Source of the DNA: Achaetomiella virescens
Lineage: Eukaryota > Ascomycota > Sordariomycetes > Sordariales > Chaetomiaceae
Reading direction: 5' to 3'
Assembly (NCBI GenBank): GCA_031001845.1
Contig: JARNGD010000065.1
Location: 122,732 to 186,731 of the forward strand
DNA: 64,000 nucleotides
Shown: positions 33,728 to 45,211 of the stretch, piece after piece
How the letters are laid out: each line of letters opens with the position of its first letter
How positions within the stretch are numbered: position 1 is the stretch's first letter
Notes under the pieces: model-generated
The model's database searches: none
What the model was told of the DNA's origin: nothing
Seen by the model: only the letters and a program-made list of their open reading frames with translations
Position numbers and translations under genes: made by a program

Positions 33728-36700
33728 ATGGACGACTTCTTCCGCACCCAGCAGAGCCCCCGGGCCGAGTCCCAGGTGAGCGGCGCCTTCGTGTCGCCTC
33801 CGCGCAGCGGGCCTCTGCTGCCGCGCCGGTTCACCACCGACTCCGGCCGTGTACCAACACTGTCTTCGATCACCACCATTCGCGCCGCTGAACCGCAGGA
33901 TTTTGCTGCGACTGCGGTACGTTTTCCAGCCCTCGAGGGGAGCACTTGTTAGGCGGGCGTCCGGCTTGGAGCCGCCCCATCTGCCTCTGCCTCCGACCTG
34001 TGGGACTTGGGGCTGACCTTTTGACTTCGCAGACGCTGCACAAGGTGCAATTGGTACGTGTCCGCCCTCGGGAATGACGAGCTGGCTTTGGCTGGGATGG
34101 ACTGCGGAAGCTACATTGCGTTAGACCTGCCTTTTCACAACAGGTTCAGCTAACTCCGCAACAGCTAGAGAAGAAAGGATGGATTACGAGAGGCTCCGGG
34201 AGCACAGACGGCGCTTCGAAGCCGAGATTCACAAGCTAGACGCTCAGCAACGCCAGGAGGAGAGAGAGCTCCAGCAGATGCAGGAGGATCTGGTTGCTAG
34301 ATACGGCGGTCACCAGTCTGAGCCGACGACGCCTCCCGAGTACCGCGACTCCTCGGGCTTCCCCTCGATATTCTCAAGACCGAATCGCTATTCGACATCG
34401 AGCCTCGCCTCCCCGCCAGGCTTCTTCAACCGCCCTGCACGCTCCGGGTCACTCCTGACCTCTCCTCTTTCCGGTACTCTTCCCTCCCGGTTCCCGTTCG
34501 ACGACCTCCCGTCACACTCTGTCCCTGGCTCGCGGAGGAATAGTGATGAGGACGAGAAGGAGGAGGCAGTCCGCCAGGACCCGACAAGCCATCGTTCAAC
34601 AAATGCGTAAGTGGTGCTCATTCCGGTTGTGATTATCGCTTGTAGGAAGCTGTTTGGGCTGGTCAATGGCTGGGAGCAAAGTGCTCCAGCCAGGCCAGCA
34701 TTCCCCCCGTTCCTGAGGTCCCGACCGCTGCTCGTTCTCACTTTGGCTATGTTGTCAGCCGGGCATCGCGTGCTCGTTCATCCCCATTCTCGTTGAATTG
34801 GGCAGCTTTGCACAATAAGGAGGCAGGGTTCAACACCTATTCATACCGGTCACACTGCACATTCCTATTCTTTCAACACCTCCCGCCATTGCTGCTCCAT
34901 TCATCTACCATTCAGGAGAGGCAGGACAATAGCTTTGCCAGCAGCTACCTGATCCCGCGCCTTCGTCTGAATCGTGGTGATGCCACTCCTCCATCTTTCT
35001 ACAGCATCCTCAAGTCTATTTAAAACTGCCTATCTTTCATCCTCATCAATCACCCTCAACTCCATATTTTCCTCACCATCTTTTCTTTTCACACCATCAC
35101 CGCTCCCAGCGTTTCGGCCATCCACAGCTGCGCAAGCAACGCCATCACCACCTCTGACGCCCCCATTGTCACTGGTCCCCCACTCAGTAATTTCTCTTCA
35201 CCGCGAGGTCGATGGACCTGAAGACGAACACGCTCACTAACGAGCCATTTCCTCCAGACTCAACCGGTATTCTATGCCAGTGACCCGGTCACGGACCTAC
35301 ACTGACCGACATTGGCCTTGAAGATAACAACAAGATCGCCGGCTTCCTCTTCGACGAAGACTCGACCTCGGCAGAGACCAAAACGACTTCCACACCTCAG
35401 ATCGGCATTACCACGGACGTCTTCCCATCATTATTCCGGCAGACGTATTCAACCATGGTGAGCTTGCAGCTTTCTTTCAGTTTGTCTGCAGTCGGTCGCT
35501 CTGTTTGGAGCTGCCCTTTGCTATCCTTCGCTTCTTTTTCCTGCCCTGAAGTCCGGTCCTTGAGTTTTCTGATCCCGGCCATTCGCGGGTTTCCAGAAAA
35601 TTGGGCCAGATTTCTGTTTGGCAGGTTGGCGCTGTGCTGGGGAGAAAGGAGCGCGCCCCACGCGTTCAAACTGGCCCGCTCAACACCTGAACTCCAAACC
35701 ACTCATTCCTTAACGCCATTACCATCATCACGACTTTCTGTATTCGAGTTTCTTTCCCAACCGACTTTGCTTTTCTCTACAGCCGATTCGCTACTGCACC
35801 TCCCTTTTTTTCCCGCCGCAGAAAATTTTCGTGTCATCAATTCTTCCCTTCGCACTTTTGCCCTGTATCAGATCGACTGGTTAACATTTGCCTCTCTCAA
35901 GACTCCTGCGTCCTCAGCTGCGCTCGACCCTGCGCTCTCTCAGACCTCTGGGCCTGAGCACCCCTCGAACGGCTGGAACAGCATTAACAAGCATCGCCAC
36001 CAGCAGAGCATGTCTACGATGGGCTCCACTCAGCACAACGGCGGCGCCCCGATTGGTTCGCCCTCCGAGGGCCAGCACCATCGGCAGCAACCGCTCTGCC
36101 AACGTCCGCCACTCAATCGACGGCACCAAGTTCTTCCCCGAAACCACCATTGCCGCTTCGGACGTCCCGGCGACCTCCGTCGTCTCGCCTTCTGCCGCCC
36201 ACCTGGCATCTCCTCCCAAGCTGCACCAGTCCTACCCGCCAACGACGTGCCGACCGTCAAGGCCAACGGCACGACTGGCCTGGCTAGTAATGCGAACAAT
36301 CACGCCCAGCAGCACTTCCACAATCACAACGCCAGCCTTGGCCGCATCCCGGCCGGCGCCATGCCCACCCGTCATTGCCCGCGAGCTCTCGGGGGATGCC
36401 TCTTCGGCTAACGGCCGTGAGACTGCCAACTATCCGTCCATCACGTCAACACTGCAGGCTAGCGCCCCACCCTTTGGTCCGTCCGCTTCCCAGCCGCAGC
36501 AGACTTCGGCTGCTCCTGCGCCAGCCATGACCGCGCCCGTTCCGCCGATTCCTTATCCGTACTACCCCGCGAACCCCGGGTACAACGCGATCAGCGGCGG
36601 CCCTCCCCCAGCTGGCTACAACGCTCTGCCGATGCTCATGCAGGGCATGTCGGTCAACGGCAACCCTCCGGCCATGTATCCACAGCAGAACTTCACCGGC

Positions 36701-38167
36701 TACAACCCGCTCTACAACCAGGCTCCTGCTCCTCGTCCGCACCAGGACAGCCAGGCCCGTGTCATCCAGAGCCGCCGCCAGATGGACAGCGAAGGTAATA
36801 TTCCGACCCAGATTTTGCGATTTGTGTTGACGATGCTAACAATGCCGACAGCCATGGCCCGCTTCAACAACCTTCCCCTTGAGCAAGTCGCGCACGATCT
36901 ACTCCCTCTGCAAGGACCAGCACGGTTGCCGCTATCTGCAGAAGCAGTTGGAGAACCGCGTCCCGGAGCAGATCCATATGATCTGGCTCGAGACCAACCA
37001 GCATGTGGTGAGTTGATGACCGATCCCTTCGGCAACTACCTCTGCCAGAAGCTCCTCGAGTACTGCAGCGACGAGGAGCGCACCGTTTTGATCCAGAACG
37101 CGGCTTCGGACATGGTGCGCATCGCGCTGAACCAGCATGGTACTCGAGCCCCCAGAAGATGATCGAGCATGTGACCACGCCGGTTCAGGTCAATTTGATC
37201 GTCGAGGCCCTCCGCCACCAGGTCGTCGAGCTCATCCAGGACCTCAACGGCAACCACGTCATCCAGAAGTGCCTGAACAAGCTGAGCGCCGCCGACGCCT
37301 CCTTCATCTTCGAGGCTGTCGGCAAGAACTGCGTCGAGGTCGGCACCCACCGCCACGGCTGCTGCGTTCTTCAGCGCTGCATCGACCATGCCGACGGCAC
37401 CCAGAACCTGGCTCATCGAGCGCATCACGGAAATGCCTACACCCTTGTGCAGGATCCCTTCGGCAACTACGTCGTCCAGTACATCATCGACCTCAACGAG
37501 CCCAGCTTCACCGAGCCGCTCGTGCAGCAGTTCGCCACCCGCATCTCGGCCCGTCCAAGCATAAGTTCAGCTCCAACGTCGTCGAAAAATGCCTGCGCTG
37601 CTCTTCCGACCAGTCCAAGGATATGATCGTCGATGAGCTTTTGGCCCCTGGCGAGATCGATCGCCTGCTTCGCGACTCATTCGGCAACTACGTGATCCAG
37701 ACCGCACTCGACTATGCTACTCCCATGTCGAAGCACCGCCTGATTGAGGCCATTCGCCCTATCTTGCCCAGCATCCGCGCGACCCCTTATGGCCGCCGCA
37801 TCCAGGCCAAGATTCAGGCTCATGACAACCGTGTCGGCCAGCCCAACAACGGCCAGGTGCTCCCGACAGACCCCGCTGGTGGCCAGATCTCTCTCCCCCG
37901 ACTCACAACCGCGTCATGCCCAACGGTGCCTCGATTCTTGCCACTGGTGCTTACGCCAACGGCGTCAACGGCATGAACGGCATGAACGGCGCCAATGTCA
38001 ACGGCGGTCCTGCTGCGAGTGCCATGTACCCGAGCAGCTCGGTCGTCGCTGTCCCGCCTCCGCAGGCCCAGGCTCCCCCGCAGCCTCCCCGCGCGCCGCA
38101 GCAGTTGCCGCCTCAGTTCACTTCAATGAACCCTGGTTCTGGGAACGGCGAGACTCAGTGGGTCTAA
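33728..38167 (+). CDS. Pumilio/PUF-family RNA-binding protein
   Basis: Cytoplasmic regulator that binds mRNA 3' UTRs. Exon 1 33728-33916 (MDDFFRTQQSPR ... LLPRRFTTDSGRVPTLSS); exon 2, a 21-nt microexon at 34033-34053 (TLHKVQL); exon 3 34165-34606 (LEKK, then MDYERLREHRRRFEAEIHKL after a lost A near 34174); a 651-nt intron; exon 4 35258-35457. The next exon begins near 35920. A further intron starts after 36796 (DSE|AMARF). Eight PUF repeats occupy about 36880-37800 with cores CRYLQ, NYLCQ, TRALQ, NHVIQ, CCVLQ, NYVVQ, SNVVE and NYVIQ. The C-terminus is Asn/Gly/Pro-rich and stops at 38167. About ten one-base shifts are needed (for example near 35315, 36072, 36236, 36372, 36893-37009, 37150, 37405, 37556, 37905). 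The complete order of repeats indicates a once-intact gene. Confidence 0.88.
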
Positions 38168-40835
38168 GCGTTGCCTTGCGCTACGCTGCGCACATCGGTT
38201 GCACCGACGCGGAGTGATGAGACTTATGGGCCCTTGAATCATCCGTGCGTTCTTTCCCGTCTCTTTCCCCCCCTGGTACATTAGCCGTCAAGGCATCATG
38301 CTATGACCGTCACGACCCAATTTTCCTCTCTTGTCTGTTTCAAATAGCGACGACCGGCACGGCATAACGAATTTTTTTTTCCTTTTCACTTCGTGATGCG
38401 CGACACGGGGTAACCCTTCTGGGTAAACGAGAAACCCAAACCAACCCACCGAGCTTAAGCAGCTCCTCCTCGATATCCATGATGGTCCTGGTCTCGGGGA
38501 CGGGCCTGCTTTGTTGTACACTATCCGCTCGATGGGGGTTAGGAAGGCAGTGGAGACGGCATAGAGCGTTTCTTCTCTTCTGGGGAGCGTGAAATCCTGG
38601 CTTCTTTCTTTTCTTCTGAGAACGCGGTCTATTTTTCCCCTTTGACATTGCGGATTTTCTTTCTCCTTTACGATTACTTTGCGCTATTTGGTCTTCGGTT
38701 TTGGTTCTCTTGCTGGATCTGGAGACTTCGATCCTCTCGGATAACCACAGTTTTCTTTCCCACGTCGTTTCCCAATCTCACGCGAATCTTCGGCTTGACT
38801 TGCTTCTCGTTCTCCTCCTGAGGACGATCGATCGATCTTTGCGTCAATCTGCATCAGCAGGATCTTGGCAAGATATGGCACGACGGTCACGGCCATCGTT
38901 CGGGATACGGGAGGCTAGGAGATTGATTTGGGAGGGAGAAATGGAGTTGTGCGTTGCGTTCCTTCAGCATGAGAGGTCACCCTGCAACAGCTACGCGCAG
39001 CGAGGATAGATTTGCGCGTAGTTCAGCACTCGGACGACTGGTCACCGTCCTCATCCACATCCGACTCGCATTTTGCCGGCAACAAGACGACTGTTATGCA
39101 CGCACTGACAGACGGCCTCGGACGATGGGATTCGCAAGGGCAGACTTCGGATCTGGGTCGTCTGGCCGGGGCGAACTCGACAACTCATTTCACCGGCTGG
39201 TTGGTCACCACCGCACCGGGTGCGCCCTACCTGCACTCCAACAAACCACACACCCCTTTCTCACGCGCAAACCCAATCAAAGGACGGGCATTTTCCGGCT
39301 TGTTTTCAGCATTCTTTCCCAGTTGGCGTCGGCGTTTTTTTTCTTCCACCCCACTCCTCCATCCACGCTGCTGTTGTCTCTTGACAGACAGCATTCACTG
39401 GCTTGGAAGTTGGTGGTACCTTTTCTTACCTTGGCTCAGTCTCTCCTTATGCGGCTGCTACTGTTGCTGCTTTCTCAACCACCGCCAGTCATTGAAACAG
39501 ACTTGATCCCATGATCGGACCTAGTTCGTTGCATCAATGGCACGGCAGGAGCGGCACGCAGGACGCAGGACGCAGCGGCAGGACTTGGGCGGGCTAGTTG
39601 GCTGGTGGGCATATTGTTACCGCTGGCTTCTGCACCCGTACGTTTGCCTACACGAGACTGGCCTTGGTTTGTCTGTATTCAGAGAGAGGGAAGGAGAGAG
39701 AGTTGAGGCGGGAGAGAAACAAAAAAAGGTGCATTTAATTATGTTGTTGGTGCCTATGAAGTGACTGTTTACATATGATGCCCTGATGTGCCTTGATAAC
39801 CTGAACGTTGATGGTATCCCACGAGCCCGGATAGCCTGCTCATCTTTGAGCCCTGTGTCTGCCCCTAGGATTACATCCGGCGACCGCTCGAGGCAGCATT
39901 CCATTTCTCCTTGCATTGAACGGCTCTCCGTTTCGAGCTCCCTCAATTGACAGCAAAGCCGGGTTTCTTTTCCCCATGGATAGAGCAGCGCCATGACCAA
40001 GACCTCATCGTCAAGCCATTCAAACTGATAACGTCTTTGACAGTTTTCTGCTGCTCCAAGGTGCACCTTGGAGCACCGTAAGCAGCAGAATATTGAGGGG
40101 AAGTGGCAGCAAAGAACGGGATCGACCTCATCCACCTTGTTTCCGTCTATGTACTCCCGGCTGCTACCCACACTGCTCCACGTCTCGGCTTGCTTCTCGG
40201 CTCCTTCTCATCATACCATTCAACTGCGATACTAACGTCTGAGTCCCGCCCAAGCTCGCAGACCCTATCTGTCAGAAAGCAGTGGCCCAGAAATCCCAGC
40301 ATTGGCTTCAAGCCTAGCCTCGAGGGACTTGCGGGAATGATGTCAGGTCCCGACAAGACGTACAAATCAGCGACGGGTGAAGGAGTGCGGGCAAAATTTC
40401 GCTGGCCGCTGCAGAATTCTGTGAGCGAAGAAAATTGGGAGCTTGCCTTCAGACAACAGGTCAACATGGGCATGCATGGGCACGAAGATGGCAAGGAAGC
40501 AGACAAACACAAGATGGACGTAAAACCCGATCCAAACCCAACTCCAAGCCGGGGAATCACAATGCCATTGATAAAACGCAGAGCTTGCGGCGGACAACCA
40601 TATCATGAACGCCCCTATTAAGAGCGCCAATCCATTCCTTTTTTGCTGAGCTAACTCGAATCCCCCATCCCAGCGCTCCCGAATGCCAGCATGGCGCAGC
40701 TTGGCATCACCGTATCCTCCAGGTGAATCAGGCCGGACAATATCCCACTCCACTGTACGAAACAGAAGAACCAGAGCTGAAACACCGTCGCTAGCAGGGC
40801 ATTCGCTACGGTCACCCACATCTCCGTGGCACCGT
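38168..40835. other. long convergent intergenic stretch
   Basis: About 2.7 kb between the 3' ends of the PUF and eL15 genes. Short open frames on both strands have no domain support. It is pyrimidine-rich around 38560-38830 and 39300-39480 and contains a perfect palindrome near 40063. Confidence 0.4.
40052..40075. repeat. 24-bp perfect palindrome inside a larger inverted repeat
   Basis: The half-site TGCTCCAAGGTG is followed directly by its exact reverse complement. An outer pair, TTCTGCTGC at 40046-40054 and GCAGCAGAA at 40082-40090, is also exactly inverted and overlaps the left arm. The element lies in non-coding DNA. Confidence 0.9.
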
Positions 40836-41692
40836 TTACCGGTAGCGCCAGAGGGAGGGGTGTTGTGGCGCTTCCAGGTCTTTCTCCGGCCAGCGCGAGT
40901 CTTGTTGTAGCGGTGGCCCTTGTTGAGGCCGCGCGACTTCTTGCCGGTGGCGGTGAGGCCGCGCGACTCGCGGTGCTTGTGGACGGGGTTGACAATCCAG
41001 TTGATGCGGGGGTCGCGGCGGATGGCCTTGTGCTGGGGGTCGACGAGGATGACCTCGTAGTACTTGTAGGTCGAGTCCTGGTTGATCCAGTAGGAGTTCA
41101 GGACGCGGAGGTTGGCGCAGCGGCGGCCGACACGCTCCTCGGCAGTGGCCTTGAGCGAGCGCTGGTACTTGAGCTGGTTCACACCCTGGTTGGTGGGCTT
41201 GCCTGTAGGAAGGGAGGTCGGTCAGCCGTCTATCGCCTCATGTGCAATCGCACACGATCTTCGGATCAGGAAAGTCCTTACCATAGGTGGCGCCCTTAGG
41301 AACAGGTCTCTTGCGACCACCACGGCGGACACGCACGCGGTAGATGACATAGCCCTGCTTGGCCTTGTAGCCGAGGCGGCGGGCCTTGTCGGGGCGGCTG
41401 GGCCTCGAGGCGCGGTGGATGACGTTCAACTGACGGAGCTATATTGATGCACTCTCAGCAAATGTTCAACGAGTGTATAGCAAGAACGGGGCGATTGTCG
41501 TGGTTCGCAGGCCGGGGTCCTCGACCGGTTGAGAAATCGAATTGACCCTCGCCAACCGAACCACCACGAGCCGCCGTCCACAGTATCGAGGGTGCGTTAA
41601 CTAACCTCCCAGCAGCGAACCCGAAGAAGGAAGCGAACGACATCGCTCTGCTTCTTCTTGGAAAGCTCCTCGAGGTACTTAAGGGCACCCAT
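40836..41692 (-). CDS. rpl15: 60S ribosomal protein L15 (eL15)
   Basis: Core component of the large ribosomal subunit. Exons: 41692-41606 (MGALKYLEELSKKKQSDVVR ... RCWE), 41438-41282 (LRQLNVIHRASRPSRPDKAR ... KGATYG) and 41202-40836 (KPTNQGVNQLKYQRSLKATA ... TGKKSRGLNKGHRYNKTRAG). All three join in frame with GT/AG ends. The family C-terminus, KRHNTxSLWRYR, requires one missing base near 40857; the uncorrected frame runs on into unrelated sequence. Corrected length is about 203 residues, normal for the family. Other signatures, such as VHKHRESRGLTATGKKSRG, are perfect. The single error four to five codons before the stop in an essential gene points to a sequence error. Confidence 0.96.
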
Positions 41693-41697
41693 TTTGC

Positions 41698-41816
41698 CTG
41701 TTGCAAAACTCGCAGGTCAGCTCGTGGTCGCCAACAAAGTCGGACAATGAAAAATCGAGACTTATGTCGGCAGGGAAATGCAGACAGGGCCGTCGCGAGG
41801 AGCTGGATATACGCAC
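41698..41816 (-). other. probable 5' UTR intron of the eL15 gene
   Basis: Just 5 bases upstream of the ATG, the minus strand has a TTGCAACAG acceptor at 41698 with a CTGAC branch-like site about 25 bases before it. A GTGCGT donor lies at 41816. Leader introns are common in fungal ribosomal protein genes. This is inference from signals only. Confidence 0.5.
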
Positions 41817-42268
41817 CGGACTCGAATTCCTGTTGTTAGTACGGTCGAGGGAATCCGCCAAGTTCGTGAGAGTCGGGAGGACAAAATTTCGGGGAGTTCT
41901 GCGGTTGTGGAAAAGCGAAAGCCCTAACAGGAGGGCTGAGCGGCTAGCCTGATATGGGCTAGCGCGCCTGGCCCGAGCTCCACAGCTGGATCTTTGACAA
42001 GAAGTCTTAGCAGCGCTCCACATCGTTGCTCCAACCCGACTTCAATGATGTTCAGCGGGAATTGATCAAGGTCTCGAGTTGTCTTTGATTCGGTTCCTCA
42101 CGTCGCTACAATTCTGATCAAGCAAATAGATAACGACAATATGCCTTCGCAAAGTCCCCTCTCAAACCCCCAAATCTCTGGCCGCCCCAAGCTGATTCCC
42201 AAAAGCAACGGCATCCACTCAAATCCCATCCATTTACAACAGCAAATCGAACGCAGCAGCATCCCCCT

Positions 42269-42800
42269 TCACTCCTCCTTTTCCGGCAACGTCCTTATAA
42301 CCCCCACCAGAGCAACCATCTGCCTCCTCGCCGCGACACCCCAGCTCTCCCCCTTCCTATCATCACCCTTCCCCATCACTAAGGACCTCAACCCCCTCCG
42401 CTTCCTCCGCCACTCAAACAATCCCCTCGCCAAGTTCTCCGCCTCGTCCATATTCTCCTCATCGTCCTCATTACTGCTATCACTCTCGTCATCTTGATCC
42501 TCAGGCGAGGGCGTGATCCACCCCTCCACGACCTTCTCTCCATACCTTCCCATACTCCAGCAGCTTGCGCATGCCCTCCTCGTCTTGTTTCCACGTCTCG
42601 CGCGGGGAGGTCAAGTCTGCGGTGCGGAGTCGCGCTCGGCGGTCTGATGGCAGGCTAGGATTGCACGGCTGAAGCGCAGGAGTTGTTGCGTTTGCTCAAA
42701 AAGGATATTGTCTTTTGTGGTGAGGGTTTGGGCGGCAGTTTGCAGGGTAAGGGAGAGATTTGGGAGGTTGTCGTTGGCAGAGAGGCAGGTGGGAGGTTTG
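42269..42800 (-). CDS. helical/acidic protein segment, unknown function (partial or second gene)
   Basis: Minus-strand segments NDNLPNLSLTLQTAAQTLTT, KDNILFEQTQQLLRFSRAIL, then (after a shift near 42645) LRTADLTSPRETWKQDEEGM with RKLLEYGK. After another shift come KVVEGWITPSPEDQDDESDS and an acidic run, then NLARGLFEWRRKRRGLRSL, with stop at 42269. The segments look like one helical protein with a conserved tail. No start codon or splice acceptor links it securely to the gene immediately upstream, whose stop is at 42855. It may be the C-terminal half of that protein or a separate gene. Function not recognised. Confidence 0.4.
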
Positions 42801-42854
42801 GTGCGTAAGTGTGTCAGTGGAAATGAACGGAGGAGGCAGGTAGGGGCTGGAGGG

Positions 42855-43281
42855 TTACAGCTCCTGCTTGAGCTTTGCGAGGATGTCATGAACTTGATCA
42901 CGGCCTTGGGCGACGTGGTCTTTGAAACCCTGAATGAACTCCTTGGACTTTTTGTTCTGGTCCATTAGGTGCTGTTCGATGGTGGCCGGCTTTGAGGAGG
43001 CGCTGCTCAGGTGTGATCATTAGCATCATGCTCGAGGTGACGCACGCCAGACTAGGTCCCACCGTCCGTAGCTGCCAAAGTCATCTTCGTCAAGAGCATC
43101 ATCCTGCTTGGTAGCTCGCGAGGTAGCTCCGCGGGTCCTCTTGACCGGTCTCGTGGGAAGGACATCAATGTCAGTCCCATCGCTGCCAGCCGGAGTCTTG
43201 GGTCCTCGAGCCGAACGAGCCCTTGACGCGGAGGTAGCGTTTGTGGCAGGCGCTATCTTTGGCCTTCCTTTTCGGCGGCAT
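42855..43281 (-). CDS. small basic protein with C-terminal helix, unknown function
   Basis: Starts MPPKRKAK at 43281. A one-base correction near 43263 gives KIAPATNATSASRARSARGP, then DIDVLPTRPVKRTRGATSR and DDALDEDDFGSYGR. A 60-nt intron (43062-43003) leads to ASSKPATIEQHLMDQNKKSK, then EFIQGFKDHVAQGRDQVHDI and AKLKQEL with a stop at 42855. The N-terminus is basic with KRTRG-type clusters, suggesting nuclear localisation; the C-terminus is a predicted amphipathic helix. I do not recognise a family. It may continue into the helical segments downstream. Confidence 0.5.
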
Positions 43282-45211
43282 GATGCAAGTCGACTGGCTT
43301 GAGGGCGCGATTGAATCAAAGGTCTGGGAAACCCTGACGAAGGAAAAAAATATGGTGGCTGCTGTACGACAATAGCAGCACCGTCGCAACGTATACTCGC
43401 GAACAAAGTATCAATTCATAGCCTCGCGCTCTTGAGGAGGAACACCAAAGGCCGCGGAGGTTTCGTCAGGGACTGGAGATTGCTGTTTCAAGAATCGTTT
43501 GCATACATCACGAGAGAGAATCTGTGTGGGGCGACCCGGGATGACTCTCGCTCCCAGCCCATCGTACTTTCCTTCTCCCAGTGCTGTCATTGACCACTGA
43601 TACATCCCCCGGGAAAGCGCGAAGGACTGTCAATATCCTACACTTATAACGACAACAACCTACCTGGAAGGTCCCTCCATTCTGCGGGAGACTTGAGCCC
43701 GTCATCCAAACAATCAGTAGGTGCTCTTGTCAATCGTTAGTTGCGTGTGTCTCCCGAAGGGACGTGAACGGGTAGACTCACTCCTCAACACTACGACTGA
43801 TATGGGTAAGGTGCCAGATGACGTGTCTTATTCAAGGCAGATGTCGGCTTATCTGCTTGCGCATGGCGTTTGAGTATGTCAACTCAGCGACAAGAAACTC
43901 TCTCTACGCCCTAATGAAAGGCCGTGGTGCACTTTTTGGGGAGCTCCTTTTCGAATTCCTGGGAGGTAGGGAGTTGTCCCCAGCGTAGCTCTGGGTTGAT
44001 TGGTATGGGATAGACGAATGTACGCAATGTGGTTTCAAGAAAGAATGAGAGAGATCAGCTGTTGCTGCCCACTCTTCGGAGGTTATGTATTTGGTCCGCC
44101 GACATTCCAAACAACTTCCCTCGGTACCACACTCTGCTCCATGGCCAAGTGGCATTGGGTGGAGAACGCCGACCATGGCCGCCGGCTGCCCAAGTGTTTG
44201 GACGAGCGCAAGGTCTTGCGTTCGAGCCGTAGTAAAACCGACCCCCCGGGTCTTGGTAATCGACTGCCGACGAGGGCCAGCCGGCAAGCTTTTTGTCGGT
44301 TTTTTGTGTTAATACTTTTCCGCTCGACTGGACGCCTCTCTTCTTGCTGTCAGAGTGGTTTTGCGCAAGTGTGAGGTTACGGACAGTCTGTGCAACTAAC
44401 AAGGCGAGTTGTAGTAGGGCTGCTCACAGGGCATACCATTCGCCAGATGATGACGAGAGACAAGCCAGTCAAACCGGATCTTCAAGTGTAATTCATTTCT
44501 TGTATCCTCTCTGTATAGGTATCCCATCCCTAACCAACCATCAGAAAAGCAACTTGATCCCTTTTGTAACCTCTCTCAAAAAACATAGAAAGGAACTACG
44601 TATGATATCCCTGCAAAGCCCTGAGCGCTCTCTCTCTCTTCTGTCTCTGTCTATGGTAGAAAAGTCTTTCAGTTCGTCAAGGCAAACAAACCACAACTGT
44701 CTGTTCGCCGATAGGGAGAGGAAGAAAAGAGAAAGTAGTAAAAGTTAACAAAGAACGTAGCCACGTCTTGAAACCCAGCCAAAGTCTCTCAAGAAGCTAT
44801 TAAATCCGATCGTAGAAAGGAGATAACAAGGCGAGAAAACAAATAAAAAGCCGTCTTGATTCGTAGGAAATGATCCATCTCATCAGACCGTCTGACAAAG
44901 AAAGACAAAATAACAAGAAATCCGTGGTGGCCCAGACCAGTCTTAAATCGACACTCCAAGGAAGCACGATGCTGATCGACGCCCCGGCGGGGCATGGCCC
45001 GCTCTTTGGGCCAACAGCATCGGTGATCTGACATGTCCCATAGCCTCATAACAGAAGAATCGGCCGTCTTCGTAAACCGTGGTATCTTTCTTTTCTGTAT
45101 CACAGGATCCGGATGAGCGAGTCTTTTGTGTGCGTGCGTAAGCCGACATTGCGAAGAGAAACGTGGTGTTTGGAAAGGTCATGGGCTGCGGGCTCCACCG
45201 GCCTCCCTGTT
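43282..45211. other. intergenic stretch
   Basis: About 1.9 kb with only short open frames lacking recognisable domains. It includes the promoter of the small basic protein and the 3' region of the PSP1 gene. An A-rich/CT-rich patch lies at 44560-44760. Confidence 0.4.

Noticed and set aside
36030..37428. Several long minus-strand frames (for example 37036-37428)
   Set aside because: Antisense to the PUF repeats; composition follows from GC-rich codons on the other strand.
44205..44235. GTTCGAGCC motif resembling a tRNA B box
   Set aside because: No paired stem and no matching upstream elements.
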